Below, piece by piece: positions 42,538 to 50,957 of a DNA stretch of 64,000 nt. This stretch comes from Flavitalea plasmicola (lineage in GTDB: Bacteria; Bacteroidota; Bacteroidia; Chitinophagales; Chitinophagaceae): NCBI RefSeq assembly GCF_030546645.1, contig NZ_JAUOTO010000001.1, positions 558,001 to 622,000 on the forward strand. Reading direction: 5' to 3'. The notes beneath the pieces are model-generated. The model was not told the DNA's origin. It made no database searches and worked only from the letters and a program-made list of their open reading frames with translations. Position 1 is the stretch's first letter. Every line of letters starts with the position of its first letter. Made by a program: the position numbers and the translations under genes.

Positions 42538-43647
42538 TTATCCGACAAGTACTTTTTCAAACCGGGCAAAATAGTTGTCCGGGCTTATTTCCCTCAGATC
42601 AGGAAAAACAAATGTTCTTTTATCGGCGCTTTTTATGGCGTCGATCATCGCGTGCAGATCACCCTGGGGTATTAACAGCCCCGCCAGGGATAATTCGCGG
42701 AACAATTCCTGCACTCCGCCTCCATCATAGGCATAAACAGGCACCCTGCAGGCATTCGATTCTATCATAATCCTGGAGAAGGGCTCGGGAAGTATAGATA
42801 ACTGCAGGATAAGATCACATTTGGCCATTTCCGCTGTTACATTATAACAGAACCCGTTCAAATGAATATGGGAAGCATTGGGCAGGGAACTGGCAAACGC
42901 CTGCAGTCGCCGGAAATAAGCTTCATTTCCCGTGGTATTCCCATAACTGACGAATTCATACTCAGGGCCTGATAGCGCTTTGGCCAGATAAAGGAAATCC
43001 CAGTGTCCCTTCCATTCCGTATAACGGGCGAACATACCGATCCGCATCGGCTTTGAGAGTGGCTTAGACGGTAAGCCGGTTGCCTTCATCGGGTTATAAA
43101 TTTTTACGGCTTTGTAGCCCAAGCTGGATGATAGTCTTTCTTTGACAGCATCCGATACTACAATAATCGAGTCCATTTTACTGGCAATATGGTTGAGCCC
43201 CCTTCCATATAAGCCGAAGACCTTGCGGGTATCAATGATATCATGGAGGTGCATTATTCTTTTGCAGGAAACGCCGCTTCCGACGGCTGATAGCAGCCAA
43301 TGCGACACCATTGAATTGGAAACAATGACCAATGGCTGGTATTTTTTAAACAGTCCCTTCAATACTATCCGGTTTTTCCTCAATGACAGCCAGGTACGAA
43401 AGATGTTGACCAGCGATACCCTGCCATTTACCGTAAAAGAAAAATATTTGCTGAACCCCGGGAATACCTCTACCTGCAATTGCTGCCGGCTGAAGTATTC
43501 ACTGATATTTTTATCACCCGAAGTGACGAAGACCGGCCGCCATCCATGTTCTTTCAGGATTGGAAGAATGAAGGTGTAGTTGGTCTCGGCTCCTCCAACA
43601 AAATCGCCATCAGTAAGGATCAGCAGGGTTTTTGTGTTCATATTCAT
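42538..43647 (-). CDS. Glycosyltransferase family 4 (GT-B fold)
   Basis: About 369 residues from the ATG at 43647; the frame is open to 43716, but the added N-terminal residues do not match a GT-B start, which here is TKTLLILTDGDFVGGAETN. That GGxE-type block is the N-terminal acceptor motif. The donor side has MRIGMFARYTEWKGHWDFL, HLNGF, and EPFSRIMIESNACRVPVYAYD, with the E-x7-E pattern partly changed (the second Glu is displaced). It overlaps the upstream GT2 gene by 38 bases. It adds one sugar of the repeat unit; donor and acceptor unknown. Confidence 0.87.
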   Translation of the reverse strand: MNMNTKTLLILTDGDFVGGAETNYTFILPILKEHGWRPVFVTSGDKNISEYFSRQQLQVEVFPGFSKYFSFTVNGRVSLVNIFRTWLSLRKNRIVLKGLFKKYQPLVIVSNSMVSHWLLSAVGSGVSCKRIMHLHDIIDTRKVFGLYGRGLNHIASKMDSIIVVSDAVKERLSSSLGYKAVKIYNPMKATGLPSKPLSKPMRIGMFARYTEWKGHWDFLYLAKALSGPEYEFVSYGNTTGNEAYFRRLQAFASSLPNASHIHLNGFCYNVTAEMAKCDLILQLSILPEPFSRIMIESNACRVPVYAYDGGGVQELFRELSLAGLLIPQGDLHAMIDAIKSADKRTFVFPDLREISPDNYFARFEKVLVG

Positions 43648-44392
43648 ACAGGTATGCCCCCACAAAAAAGTAATACACCGCCCAATGGAAGGATACAAAT
43701 AAACCTTTGAATCCATGCAGGAACATTCTGTTCCGAAAATATACTTTCAAAAAAACATACACCGGCTTTATATATTGCAGCCTGAAGCTCCATTTCTTCC
43801 GTTGTTTCAGCAATTCTTTCAGCTCATACCTGAAATAACGGTCGTTTCGCAACCACCACGTGTGGATGGTCTTGAAGTCATCATGAATAAGTGCGTTATT
43901 GAGATAAATGTGCCTGCCCGGTACTTCCAGCTGAGCGTGCACTTCCTTATCGGGGTACCTGCCATAATTCCTATGGAATAACCTCGCTTGGTAATCAGGA
44001 TAATTGACCCCCTTGCCCGGCAATTCGCCCCAGATCATATTCTTTCTCGGCATAAAGGCCATCTGCACATCATCCGGCACATTACCCAAAAACGCATCGA
44101 TCTCCTTCAACAATCCGGGCTCTGGCAATTCGTCCGAATCAATAATAAAGACCCAGGGATGAGATGCTTGCGGGATGATCCAGTTCTTCTGACTAGCGGA
44201 ATTGATGTATTTGTGCTGGAATACCATGGCATTGTTTGAAAATGCGATCTCCGGTGTATTATCGGTGCTGAAAGAATCACATACGATCACTTCATCGGCC
44301 CAGGGTACGACAATTTTCAGCAAGCGGTCGAGGTAATCGGCCGCATTGTACGTCGGGATGATCACTGTAAGGCCAATTTGTCTTTTCTCCAT
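43610..44392 (-). CDS. Glycosyltransferase family 2 (WaaE/KdtX-like)
   Basis: A 260-residue GT-A enzyme. The N-terminus GLTVIIPTYNAADYLDRLL is followed by EVIVCDSFSTDNTPEIA and the metal-binding IDSDELPEPG (DSD, ~88-96). The pattern SASQKNWIIPQA and a later MPRKNMIWGE, RLFHRNYGRYPDKEVHAQLE match the LPS core beta-glucosyltransferase WaaE/KdtX group. In this locus it probably adds a hexose to the repeat. The last ~50 residues contain a hydrophobic stretch (HWAVYYFFVGAYLYE), suggesting membrane association. Overlaps on both sides (31 and 38 bases) show tight coupling. Confidence 0.9.
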   Translation of the reverse strand: MEKRQIGLTVIIPTYNAADYLDRLLKIVVPWADEVIVCDSFSTDNTPEIAFSNNAMVFQHKYINSASQKNWIIPQASHPWVFIIDSDELPEPGLLKEIDAFLGNVPDDVQMAFMPRKNMIWGELPGKGVNYPDYQARLFHRNYGRYPDKEVHAQLEVPGRHIYLNNALIHDDFKTIHTWWLRNDRYFRYELKELLKQRKKWSFRLQYIKPVYVFLKVYFRNRMFLHGFKGLFVSFHWAVYYFFVGAYLYEYEHKNPADPY

Positions 44393-45609
44393 ATAGCTTT
44401 GTTTTTATCTCCCACCTCTTCAAGTCGCCTGGCGCATTCGAACCCTGCAAGCAGCAACCCGAATATCCAGAACAGGTCAAGCCGGTTCAGGACTGCTTCA
44501 AAGAGAAAAAGCGTAACCAGGTAAATGAGACAGCCTGCCGCCCAGTCCCGTTGCCTGTAATGATGGTGTCGGAAGAAGGATCGCATCGGCTTATACACCC
44601 AGGGGACCAGAATTAGCAGTCCCATCAGGCCCAGGTTGACAAGTATTTCCAAATAACCATTGTGTACGTAGATAACCCTGCCGCTGCCGGATCCCAAAAA
44701 AGGCGATTTCATGAACTGTTTCCAGCCGTATTCAATCAGGATGGTCCTGGTATTGTCGGGTGACTGTTCTCCCGATAATGCATTACCTGTATCCTGGAAG
44801 CGTTCGACAATGGTATGGCCGAAAAAGAATATTCCGGATGCAGTCAACAGAGAGAAAAGCAGCAGTAATTTCCATTGCGGCCTTTTTCCTTCCCGGAAAA
44901 TGATGTACAGGAGCGATAGGATGAGGGATATATAAGCCAGTCGCTTTAATGAAATAAATACACTGGCGGCAATGACGGCAAACAGGATAACTTTGATTGC
45001 TTTCGGCCATTTTTTGGAGTATAAGAAAATAAGCGAAATAGGCGTAAACCCATTTACAGTATTGGAATAAGATATGCCATAAGTGCGGCTATAAACAACT
45101 GCATCGTCATCCGGATTCAAGGGAGTGTTGTCCGAAAGTATAATGACCCCATCGGCGAAGCCGGCATAAGCCATTACCGCTGTCGTAGCAATTACAACGC
45201 AGATAACTATAAAAATAGTAGACAGCCTTTCCAGATCCGCCACCGTTTTGATGAACAAATAGGCCAACGCACACATCATGTAGACAGAAAACAATGTAAA
45301 CGACCATATCCAGGCGCTCTGCACCTGATTGCCAGGCTGAAATGTCATCAGCAAACCAACCCCCAGCGCCAATAGCTGCAACGGATAATGTCGGATAAGA
45401 TACCTGGAAATCTCAGGAAGCATCAATAGCGCGGTAACGCAGAGAATAATTGTACTTGGTTCAAGATCGCCGAAATAAGGAAAGTCGATTTGCCTTGAAA
45501 ACATCAGCAGCACGCCCATCCAGAATAATAATTTGACCCGCCCCCCCAAAACGATCAGGCAGGCGCCGAGCAGTACAAATAATGCCAGGAATAATTTCAG
45601 TGTGTTCAC
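44362..45609 (-). CDS. O-antigen ligase / polymerase family membrane protein (Wzy or WaaL type)
   Basis: A 415-residue protein with about ten to twelve membrane helices along its whole length. The large periplasmic loop near ~285-345 includes the family block SPFLGSGSGRV followed by VHNGYLEILVNLGLMGLL, with the conserved His typical of Wzy_C/O-antigen ligase proteins. In Wzy-type systems it joins lipid-linked repeat units; in other systems it ligates polymer to an acceptor. It is found together with an ABC exporter (Wzm/Wzt), where a Wzy polymerase is normally absent, so either ligation or a mixed system is possible. It overlaps the next gene by 31 bases. Confidence 0.88.
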   Translation of the reverse strand: MNTLKLFLALFVLLGACLIVLGGRVKLLFWMGVLLMFSRQIDFPYFGDLEPSTIILCVTALLMLPEISRYLIRHYPLQLLALGVGLLMTFQPGNQVQSAWIWSFTLFSVYMMCALAYLFIKTVADLERLSTIFIVICVVIATTAVMAYAGFADGVIILSDNTPLNPDDDAVVYSRTYGISYSNTVNGFTPISLIFLYSKKWPKAIKVILFAVIAASVFISLKRLAYISLILSLLYIIFREGKRPQWKLLLLFSLLTASGIFFFGHTIVERFQDTGNALSGEQSPDNTRTILIEYGWKQFMKSPFLGSGSGRVIYVHNGYLEILVNLGLMGLLILVPWVYKPMRSFFRHHHYRQRDWAAGCLIYLVTLFLFEAVLNRLDLFWIFGLLLAGFECARRLEEVGDKNKAIWRKDKLALQ

Positions 45610-45650
45610 CGGATGGTCCAGGGGCTCTCCGCCTCCTGCAAGTTTAGATA

Positions 45651-46838
45651 TCAGCGCAGAAATATATCCTCATATTTTTTCAACATAGTTTCCTCGGTAA
45701 ATATATCATTCATAGTACCGTTACCAGGGTTGAGAATGGGCATTTGATCCGAAAGCAGGTTTTGCATTGCTGCTGAAAGGGCCGTGGTTGTCGGTTCACA
45801 GAGAAGAACATTACCATGCCCGGCGATCTCCGGCATTCCGCCAACGTTGGTGGCAATTACCTTACAACCTGCCGCCATCGCTTCCAGAAGGGCAATGCCG
45901 AATGGCTCCTGCCTTGAAGGGATTACCGCCAGTGCGGCATGTTGCAGTAAAGACGTCACTTCCAATTGAGATGCCCTGCCATAAAGCCGCAATCTGCTCC
46001 GTATGCCTGTCTCAATAGCCAGCCGTTCCAGTGTTGATTTTTCCGGTCCGGTTCCGGCAATTACAAGGAGATATTGCTGTTGTATGGTTTCGGGTAATCT
46101 TGCAAATGCCTGAACCAGCATGTCAAACCCTTTTGCATGAACCAGCCGCCCCAGGGCGATAATATAGCCACTTTTTATGAGCCTGCTTTTACTCCCGGAA
46201 AACCGGAGAAAATCAATTCCATTATATACTACCTGCCCATTGAATTCCTTTTGACCCGGTATTTTTCCAGCCATATTCAGTAAATAACCGGAGCAGGCCG
46301 TAACCGCGTATGCATGCCGCAAACGGCGGCTTAATACATTTAGTTTGATCCTTTCGGGCAACGGCAAATTGCCTTTCCTCAGGACGTCACCATTATTTTC
46401 TCCCGTCTTGAAGAAGCGGAGGATATCATGTCCATGCAGGCTGATCACCCATTTATTTTTTATGAGCCATTTCTGAAGCAGGCCTATATACCAGATCTGC
46501 TGGCCGGGGAAATGAACGTTTATCACATCGGGTCTGAATCCGCGGATAAAATGCCACAGTTGAAAAAACCTGACTGGGAAAAGGATAATACTATAACAGG
46601 CGAGCAATGCCTCCCTTAATGAGCCAATGGATCTCACCGGGTGAAAAAAACGGTAACGGAGGACTGGTACATTTTCGATAATTTCAAAATGCGGCAGCGT
46701 TGTGGGCGTCCTGTCGGTAAGCACCTGTACGATATATCCCCTTTTCTGCAGGCCTGTCGCCAACTGCGATACGATCGTCTGCACCCCCCCTAAAACAGGC
46801 GCATAGGATGCCGACCAAAAAAGAATACGTTTTTGCAT
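45651..46838 (-). CDS. Glycosyltransferase family 4 (GT-B fold)
   Basis: 395 residues from the ATG at 46838 (MQKRILFWSASYAPVLGG); the longer frame to 46928 adds residues without family character. The N-terminal GGVQTIVSQLATGLQKRG is a strong GT4 acceptor-domain start. The donor side has IIALGRLVHAKGFDMLVQAF (~205-225), LRLYGRASQLEVTSLL, and SRQEPFGIALLEAMAAGCKVIA with the E-x7-E pair. It is a typical retaining GT-B enzyme; mannosyl or galactosyl transfer is common for this group, but not provable here. The start overlaps the upstream GT2 gene by 49 bases. Confidence 0.9.
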   Translation of the reverse strand: MQKRILFWSASYAPVLGGVQTIVSQLATGLQKRGYIVQVLTDRTPTTLPHFEIIENVPVLRYRFFHPVRSIGSLREALLACYSIILFPVRFFQLWHFIRGFRPDVINVHFPGQQIWYIGLLQKWLIKNKWVISLHGHDILRFFKTGENNGDVLRKGNLPLPERIKLNVLSRRLRHAYAVTACSGYLLNMAGKIPGQKEFNGQVVYNGIDFLRFSGSKSRLIKSGYIIALGRLVHAKGFDMLVQAFARLPETIQQQYLLVIAGTGPEKSTLERLAIETGIRSRLRLYGRASQLEVTSLLQHAALAVIPSRQEPFGIALLEAMAAGCKVIATNVGGMPEIAGHGNVLLCEPTTTALSAAMQNLLSDQMPILNPGNGTMNDIFTEETMLKKYEDIFLR

Positions 46839-47728
46839 AAAGTTTGAAACAATTGTACAAACACCCCGGTCATCCACATATAACCAACCCCTATCGCCGG
46901 TAAGAACGCAAATAGCCTGTTTGCCCATCCTTTTATGCGCTTCAGCCTGATAATTGAATTGTGTACCGGCGAGATGAGAAAGTAGATCATCCGCGCTAAA
47001 TCCCTCGCCGACCGAAAAGATCTTGGGTATACGGAATACATATCAGGCCATTGGCGGCGGACCAGGTAATAGGCCCTACCATACATAAAGTGCTGGTACA
47101 GCAGGCCCGTCCAGGTGGGCCTATGGCAATGGTACACGCAGATGCCAGGGACATAGAGGATTTTCCAACCGGCTTTAATGGCCCGCCAGTTATAATCAAC
47201 ATCCTCTCCACGAAACAAAGCAGTATTATAATCGCCCACCTGCTCAATCAACTCTTTTTTATAGGATGCGTTAACACCAGGCACCGTTCTCACCTCCTTT
47301 ATGCTGCCGTACCAGGGAAATGTCACGGCGCCTGCCACGGTAAAAAGCAATCCCCGCCCGGAAGCGTCTACTACTTCACCCCCTATCACACCGGCATTGG
47401 GAAATTTCTCATGTGCTTCCTTCATTCGTTTTACCCAGTCCGGAAATGGACGTGCATCGTCATCCGTTTGCAGTACAATGGCGCCAGAACAATGAGACAG
47501 GCCAATATTGCGGCTGGCGGCAAGATTTATATTCTTTGTCTTAATATGTTTTAATCCGGGAAACCTAGCTCTCCAATACTCCACCGCAGCGAAACAATCA
47601 TTGGGGCCGCCTCCGTTCACTACTACGATCTCATCCGGTGGTAGTTCCTGCTCCTCGATCAATGATTGCAGCGTGCCATAGATCAAATTGCCCCGGTTAT
47701 AAGTGCATATCAGAACTGTTAGATTCAT
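46790..47728 (-). CDS. Glycosyltransferase family 2
   Basis: A 312-residue GT-A enzyme. N-terminal LTVLICTYNRGNLI, then DEIVVVNGGGPND and the metal site LQTDDDARPFPDW (DDD, ~92-94). GEVVDASGRG and the acceptor-side loop FRGEDVDYNWRA (ED near 193) follow. The C-terminal ~100 residues contain hydrophobic stretches (MIYFLISPV, LFAFLPAIGVGYMWM) that probably attach it to the membrane. It is one base from the next upstream glycosyltransferase stop/start pair and overlaps the gene below by 49 bases. Adds one unknown sugar. Confidence 0.9.
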   Translation of the reverse strand: MNLTVLICTYNRGNLIYGTLQSLIEEQELPPDEIVVVNGGGPNDCFAAVEYWRARFPGLKHIKTKNINLAASRNIGLSHCSGAIVLQTDDDARPFPDWVKRMKEAHEKFPNAGVIGGEVVDASGRGLLFTVAGAVTFPWYGSIKEVRTVPGVNASYKKELIEQVGDYNTALFRGEDVDYNWRAIKAGWKILYVPGICVYHCHRPTWTGLLYQHFMYGRAYYLVRRQWPDMYSVYPRSFRSARDLARMIYFLISPVHNSIIRLKRIKGWANRLFAFLPAIGVGYMWMTGVFVQLFQTLCKNVFFFGRHPMRLF

Positions 47729-47729
47729 T

Positions 47730-48824
47730 TTAAAACCCTCCTGTGCCGGGCAGTTGTTTTATACGCCGCAACTGCGCCAGGTATTTATCGGCTACCACAT
47801 CCCAGCTGAATTGTAATGATCTTTCTCTTGCCGCATGGGACCAATTATTTTCACGACGCTTGCTTTTACAATCGTTGATGAATTCCATGATCTGCCTGGA
47901 ATCCGCACAGCTCACCGTCAACCCGATATCCGGGGTAATAAATTCTTTAAAGGCGGGGCAATCAGAGGTCAGCACTGGCAGACCGCATGCTATCGCTTCC
48001 AGCGCCGCCATCCCCATCGCTTCTGCTTCGCTCATCAGGCAAAAGAGATCGTACCGGGGCAAAACTTCATGAAGATTATTGACCGCCTGTTTTAATGCCA
48101 CCACTTTTTCAAGATGGAGTTGCCTGATAAGCGACTGCAATGCATCTTTATAATGTCCATCTCCGTATATGTCATATTTATAATGCCTTCTGTCCTCTTC
48201 GGATAGTGACCCCAGCAATTTGATGATGTGATGGATCCCTTTTTGCTCGTCCAATGCAGCCGCGGTGATGATCTTTATATGGTCCGCATCATTCGCCGCC
48301 TGGTTGTCGGCAGGAACAAACAACTCCGTGTCCACCCCATTGTGGATGACAGTTATTTTCCGGTCACCAAGGTAGGGCATTGCTTCCCGTTTTACCATTT
48401 CGGAGACCGCAACAAATTCCATGGATGGAAACCGTCGGATCTGCTGGCGGATAAAACGATACCTGCCGGGCACTCCTGAAGCGAGTGTATGGAGAATATA
48501 AAGGAATTTATGGTGCGCAGGCAGTCGATGTTCGCCGTGATATAAGAAGTTCAATATGACAACATCCGGCTTGTCCATTCTCAACCATATTTTATAGAAC
48601 CAGCTTGCCAGTAAAGACTGTAGGTACCTGACGGAAGGGACAGTACGTATTTTTATGCCGGGATGCCAGCGGCCCCAATTCACCGGACTGCGGGGAGCAG
48701 ACCAGGAATAAATGGTTACCCTGACGCCCCGCCGGGCAAGTTTGTTGGCCAATGAATACGTACCCCGTTCAATTCCCCTATGCAGCCGGAAGAGGTAAGG
48801 GCTGATGACAACTATCCTTATCAT
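47730..48824 (-). CDS. Glycosyltransferase family 4 (GT-B fold)
   Basis: About 364 residues from the ATG at 48824, which overlaps the Wzt stop as ATGA; an ATG five codons upstream (48839) is the alternative. The N-terminal IRIVVISPYLFRLHRGIERGT is a GT4 start with the G-x-E block. The donor domain has AALDEQKGIHHIIKLL, DIYGDGHYKDALQSLI and SEAEAMGMAALEAIACGLPVL with its E-x7-E pair. It is the first glycosyltransferase after the ABC exporter genes and may build the lipid-linked start of the chain, though order in the operon does not prove order of action. Confidence 0.9.
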   Translation of the reverse strand: MIRIVVISPYLFRLHRGIERGTYSLANKLARRGVRVTIYSWSAPRSPVNWGRWHPGIKIRTVPSVRYLQSLLASWFYKIWLRMDKPDVVILNFLYHGEHRLPAHHKFLYILHTLASGVPGRYRFIRQQIRRFPSMEFVAVSEMVKREAMPYLGDRKITVIHNGVDTELFVPADNQAANDADHIKIITAAALDEQKGIHHIIKLLGSLSEEDRRHYKYDIYGDGHYKDALQSLIRQLHLEKVVALKQAVNNLHEVLPRYDLFCLMSEAEAMGMAALEAIACGLPVLTSDCPAFKEFITPDIGLTVSCADSRQIMEFINDCKSKRRENNWSHAARERSLQFSWDVVADKYLAQLRRIKQLPGTGGF

Positions 48825-50098
48825 TCCCTGATTTTCCATTGCTGCTGCATCAATACGCCGCCTCTTCCCTGGGCATGACCGAAGCCGGACTTATATTGAT
48901 CAAAATTGATGACTTCCAAAAAGAGCACATCTTTTATTCCATCACAGTATCCGCCATTGATATTCAGATAGATGTCTATCCTGTATTTTCCGGACAACAG
49001 CGGGAATTTTTCAATATTGCATTCGACGACCCCTTCGCCGGGAAGATCGCGCAGGCATTTATGCGTCATCCTATTATTAAGGGACGTAATAAATCCACGG
49101 TTTTGGTTGGAAATATCGATTTCTATTTCCATGTCATATATATAGTCAACCTGGTGCGATTTGTAATAAAGCAGGAATGAAATGTCCGATCCTGATATAA
49201 CGGTATTCGTCGCTTTATTGGTTTTATTGTCTACCAGTATAATATCGGAGAAAGTTACTTCCCCCTTGCCTGTCCTATCGACCCTCATATTTAGCGGCCT
49301 GCGCATATTATCGGTCGATTCGAGATATTCTTTAACCAAAGTCGCCGAATCGCCGTCACGTATCAATTTCCCGTTTTGCATTAGGATAGAGCGTTTGCAC
49401 AGTGTCTGTATGGCTCCCAGGTCATGACTGATAAATAAGGTTGTCCTTCCCTGTGAGCTGACATCCTCCATTGTTCGTAGGCATTTCTTCTGAAAGTCGG
49501 CGTCCCCCACCGCTAATACCTCATCAACCATGATAATTTCCTGTTCAAGGTAAGCCGCCACGGAGAAACCGAGCCGGACTTTCATTCCGGAAGAATAAAA
49601 CTTAAGTAATGTATCGACATGCTTTTCCACCCCGCTGAAATGAATGATCTGGTCCAGTTTCCTGTCGATCTCCCGTTTGGTCATGCCAAGTATAGTGCCA
49701 TTCATATATATATTGTCGCGCCCGGTAAGGTCGGGATGAAAGCCGGTACCGATTTCCAGCAAGGATGAGATCCGGCCCCTTACCCGCGCTTCTCCGAAAG
49801 TTGGTTCCGTGATCTTGCTTAATATCTTAAGGATGGTGCTTTTGCCTGCGCCGTTATGCCCGATGATGCCCATTGCTTCCCCTTGCCTGACTTCAAAGGA
49901 AATATTGTCCAGTGCCCACAATATGTTCTTATCGGAGAGGTTTTCGAAATGATTCATGCTCCTCAGTTTCCGGAAATTGTCCAGTGGCGACCTGACGGCT
50001 GCCGAAAAATATCCGAAAAGGGTATCTGGCCGCTTCTCAACGCATCCAAGCCGGTAAAGCTTGGAAAGGTTTTCTACTCTGATGGCCCAGTCGCTCAT
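48821..50098 (-). CDS. Polysaccharide ABC exporter ATPase with carbohydrate-binding tail (Wzt-like)
   Basis: 425 residues from the ATG at 50098 (MSDWAIRVENLSKLY); upstream codons to 50299 lie inside the permease gene and are rejected. Residues 1-262 are the ATPase: Walker A GHNGAGKST (80-88), signature FYSSGMKVRLGFS, Walker B IIMVDEVLAVGD. The C-terminal ~150 residues (276-425) are a beta-sandwich-type tail (VTFSDIILVDNKTNK, GKYRIDIYLNINGG), as in Wzt of E. coli O9a, where it recognises the finished, end-capped polymer. With the permease 17 bases upstream it forms an inner-membrane exporter for undecaprenyl-linked polysaccharide. Confidence 0.93.
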   Translation of the reverse strand: MSDWAIRVENLSKLYRLGCVEKRPDTLFGYFSAAVRSPLDNFRKLRSMNHFENLSDKNILWALDNISFEVRQGEAMGIIGHNGAGKSTILKILSKITEPTFGEARVRGRISSLLEIGTGFHPDLTGRDNIYMNGTILGMTKREIDRKLDQIIHFSGVEKHVDTLLKFYSSGMKVRLGFSVAAYLEQEIIMVDEVLAVGDADFQKKCLRTMEDVSSQGRTTLFISHDLGAIQTLCKRSILMQNGKLIRDGDSATLVKEYLESTDNMRRPLNMRVDRTGKGEVTFSDIILVDNKTNKATNTVISGSDISFLLYYKSHQVDYIYDMEIEIDISNQNRGFITSLNNRMTHKCLRDLPGEGVVECNIEKFPLLSGKYRIDIYLNINGGYCDGIKDVLFLEVINFDQYKSGFGHAQGRGGVLMQQQWKIRE

Positions 50099-50115
50099 TT
50101 TTTTTGCTTTGTATG

Positions 50116-50955
50116 TTATGCCATATCGGCAAATCCTCTTTCCATTCTCCGGAAATAAGCGGCAGAGAGTATGAACAGAACGATCGATACCCCGCAGCCA
50201 GTCGTTATCCAGTTCCACGGCATGGGATGATGGAGGAATATCGCCCTGAAACCTTCTACAACTCCTACCATGGGATTCAATACATACCATTTTTGCCATG
50301 CAAGGGGAATGGTATGGGTACTATAGACCACCGGTGCGAGGTACATCAGCAGCTGTATGATAAATGGCATTGCATGCTTTACATCCCGGTATTGCACGGA
50401 CATAGCCGAGAAAAGCAGCCCCAGCGCCACTGAAACAATAAATAATATTATTAGCAATATCGGGAGAAAAATAAGCTCCCATCCGGGCGCTGCTTTGAAA
50501 TAGAACAGCAGCACCACCAGCACCAGCAGCCCAATCGAAAAGTCCAGCCATTTACCAAGGGCCGACGCAAGTGGTATAAACATACGCGGGAAATATACTT
50601 TTGTTATAAGCAGGCTATTCTGAACCAGACTGACCGAAGCGTCTGTAATGGTACTGGAAAAATAGGTCCACGGTAAAATGGCTAAAAAGCTAAACAGCAG
50701 GTACGGTGCGCCATCGGATGATAATTTGGCAAAGTTTCCAAATACTACTGTAAAGATAAGAGTGGTAGCCAGTGGCTGAATAATGGCCCAGCTCACTCCC
50801 ATAACGCTCTGTGCGTAGCGGGCACGAATGCCCCGTATTGTTAGAAAGTACAGTAAGTCCCGGTAGTGTGATAGCTCTTCCCAATCGATCCACCTCCAGC
50901 CGGGCGAACGTTTTATAAGCATTTCTCTATTGATGGACCCATATCTTGTATGCAT
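50116..50955 (-). CDS. Polysaccharide ABC exporter permease (Wzm-like)
   Basis: A 279-residue ABC-2 permease. The N-terminal amphipathic segment (IDWEELSHYRDLLYFL) and the IRARYAQSVMGVSWAIIQPL block are characteristic of Wzm/KpsM/TagG-type permeases. Six helices follow, including TTLIFTVVFGNFAKL, FLAILPWTYFSSTI, a middle pair (SIGLLVLVVLLFYF, LIFLPILLIILFIVSVALGLL), and YLAPVVYST near the end. LNPMVGVVEGFRAIF is the common cytoplasmic-side block. It pairs with the Wzt-like ATPase. It is two bases from the tyrosine-kinase gene. Confidence 0.93.
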   Translation of the reverse strand: MHTRYGSINREMLIKRSPGWRWIDWEELSHYRDLLYFLTIRGIRARYAQSVMGVSWAIIQPLATTLIFTVVFGNFAKLSSDGAPYLLFSFLAILPWTYFSSTITDASVSLVQNSLLITKVYFPRMFIPLASALGKWLDFSIGLLVLVVLLFYFKAAPGWELIFLPILLIILFIVSVALGLLFSAMSVQYRDVKHAMPFIIQLLMYLAPVVYSTHTIPLAWQKWYVLNPMVGVVEGFRAIFLHHPMPWNWITTGCGVSIVLFILSAAYFRRMERGFADMA

Positions 50956-50957
50956 AG

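Noticed and set aside
50099-50299. 67-residue N-terminal extension of the Wzt-like ATPase
   Set aside because: It overlaps the end of the Wzm-like permease gene in another frame and has no family similarity.
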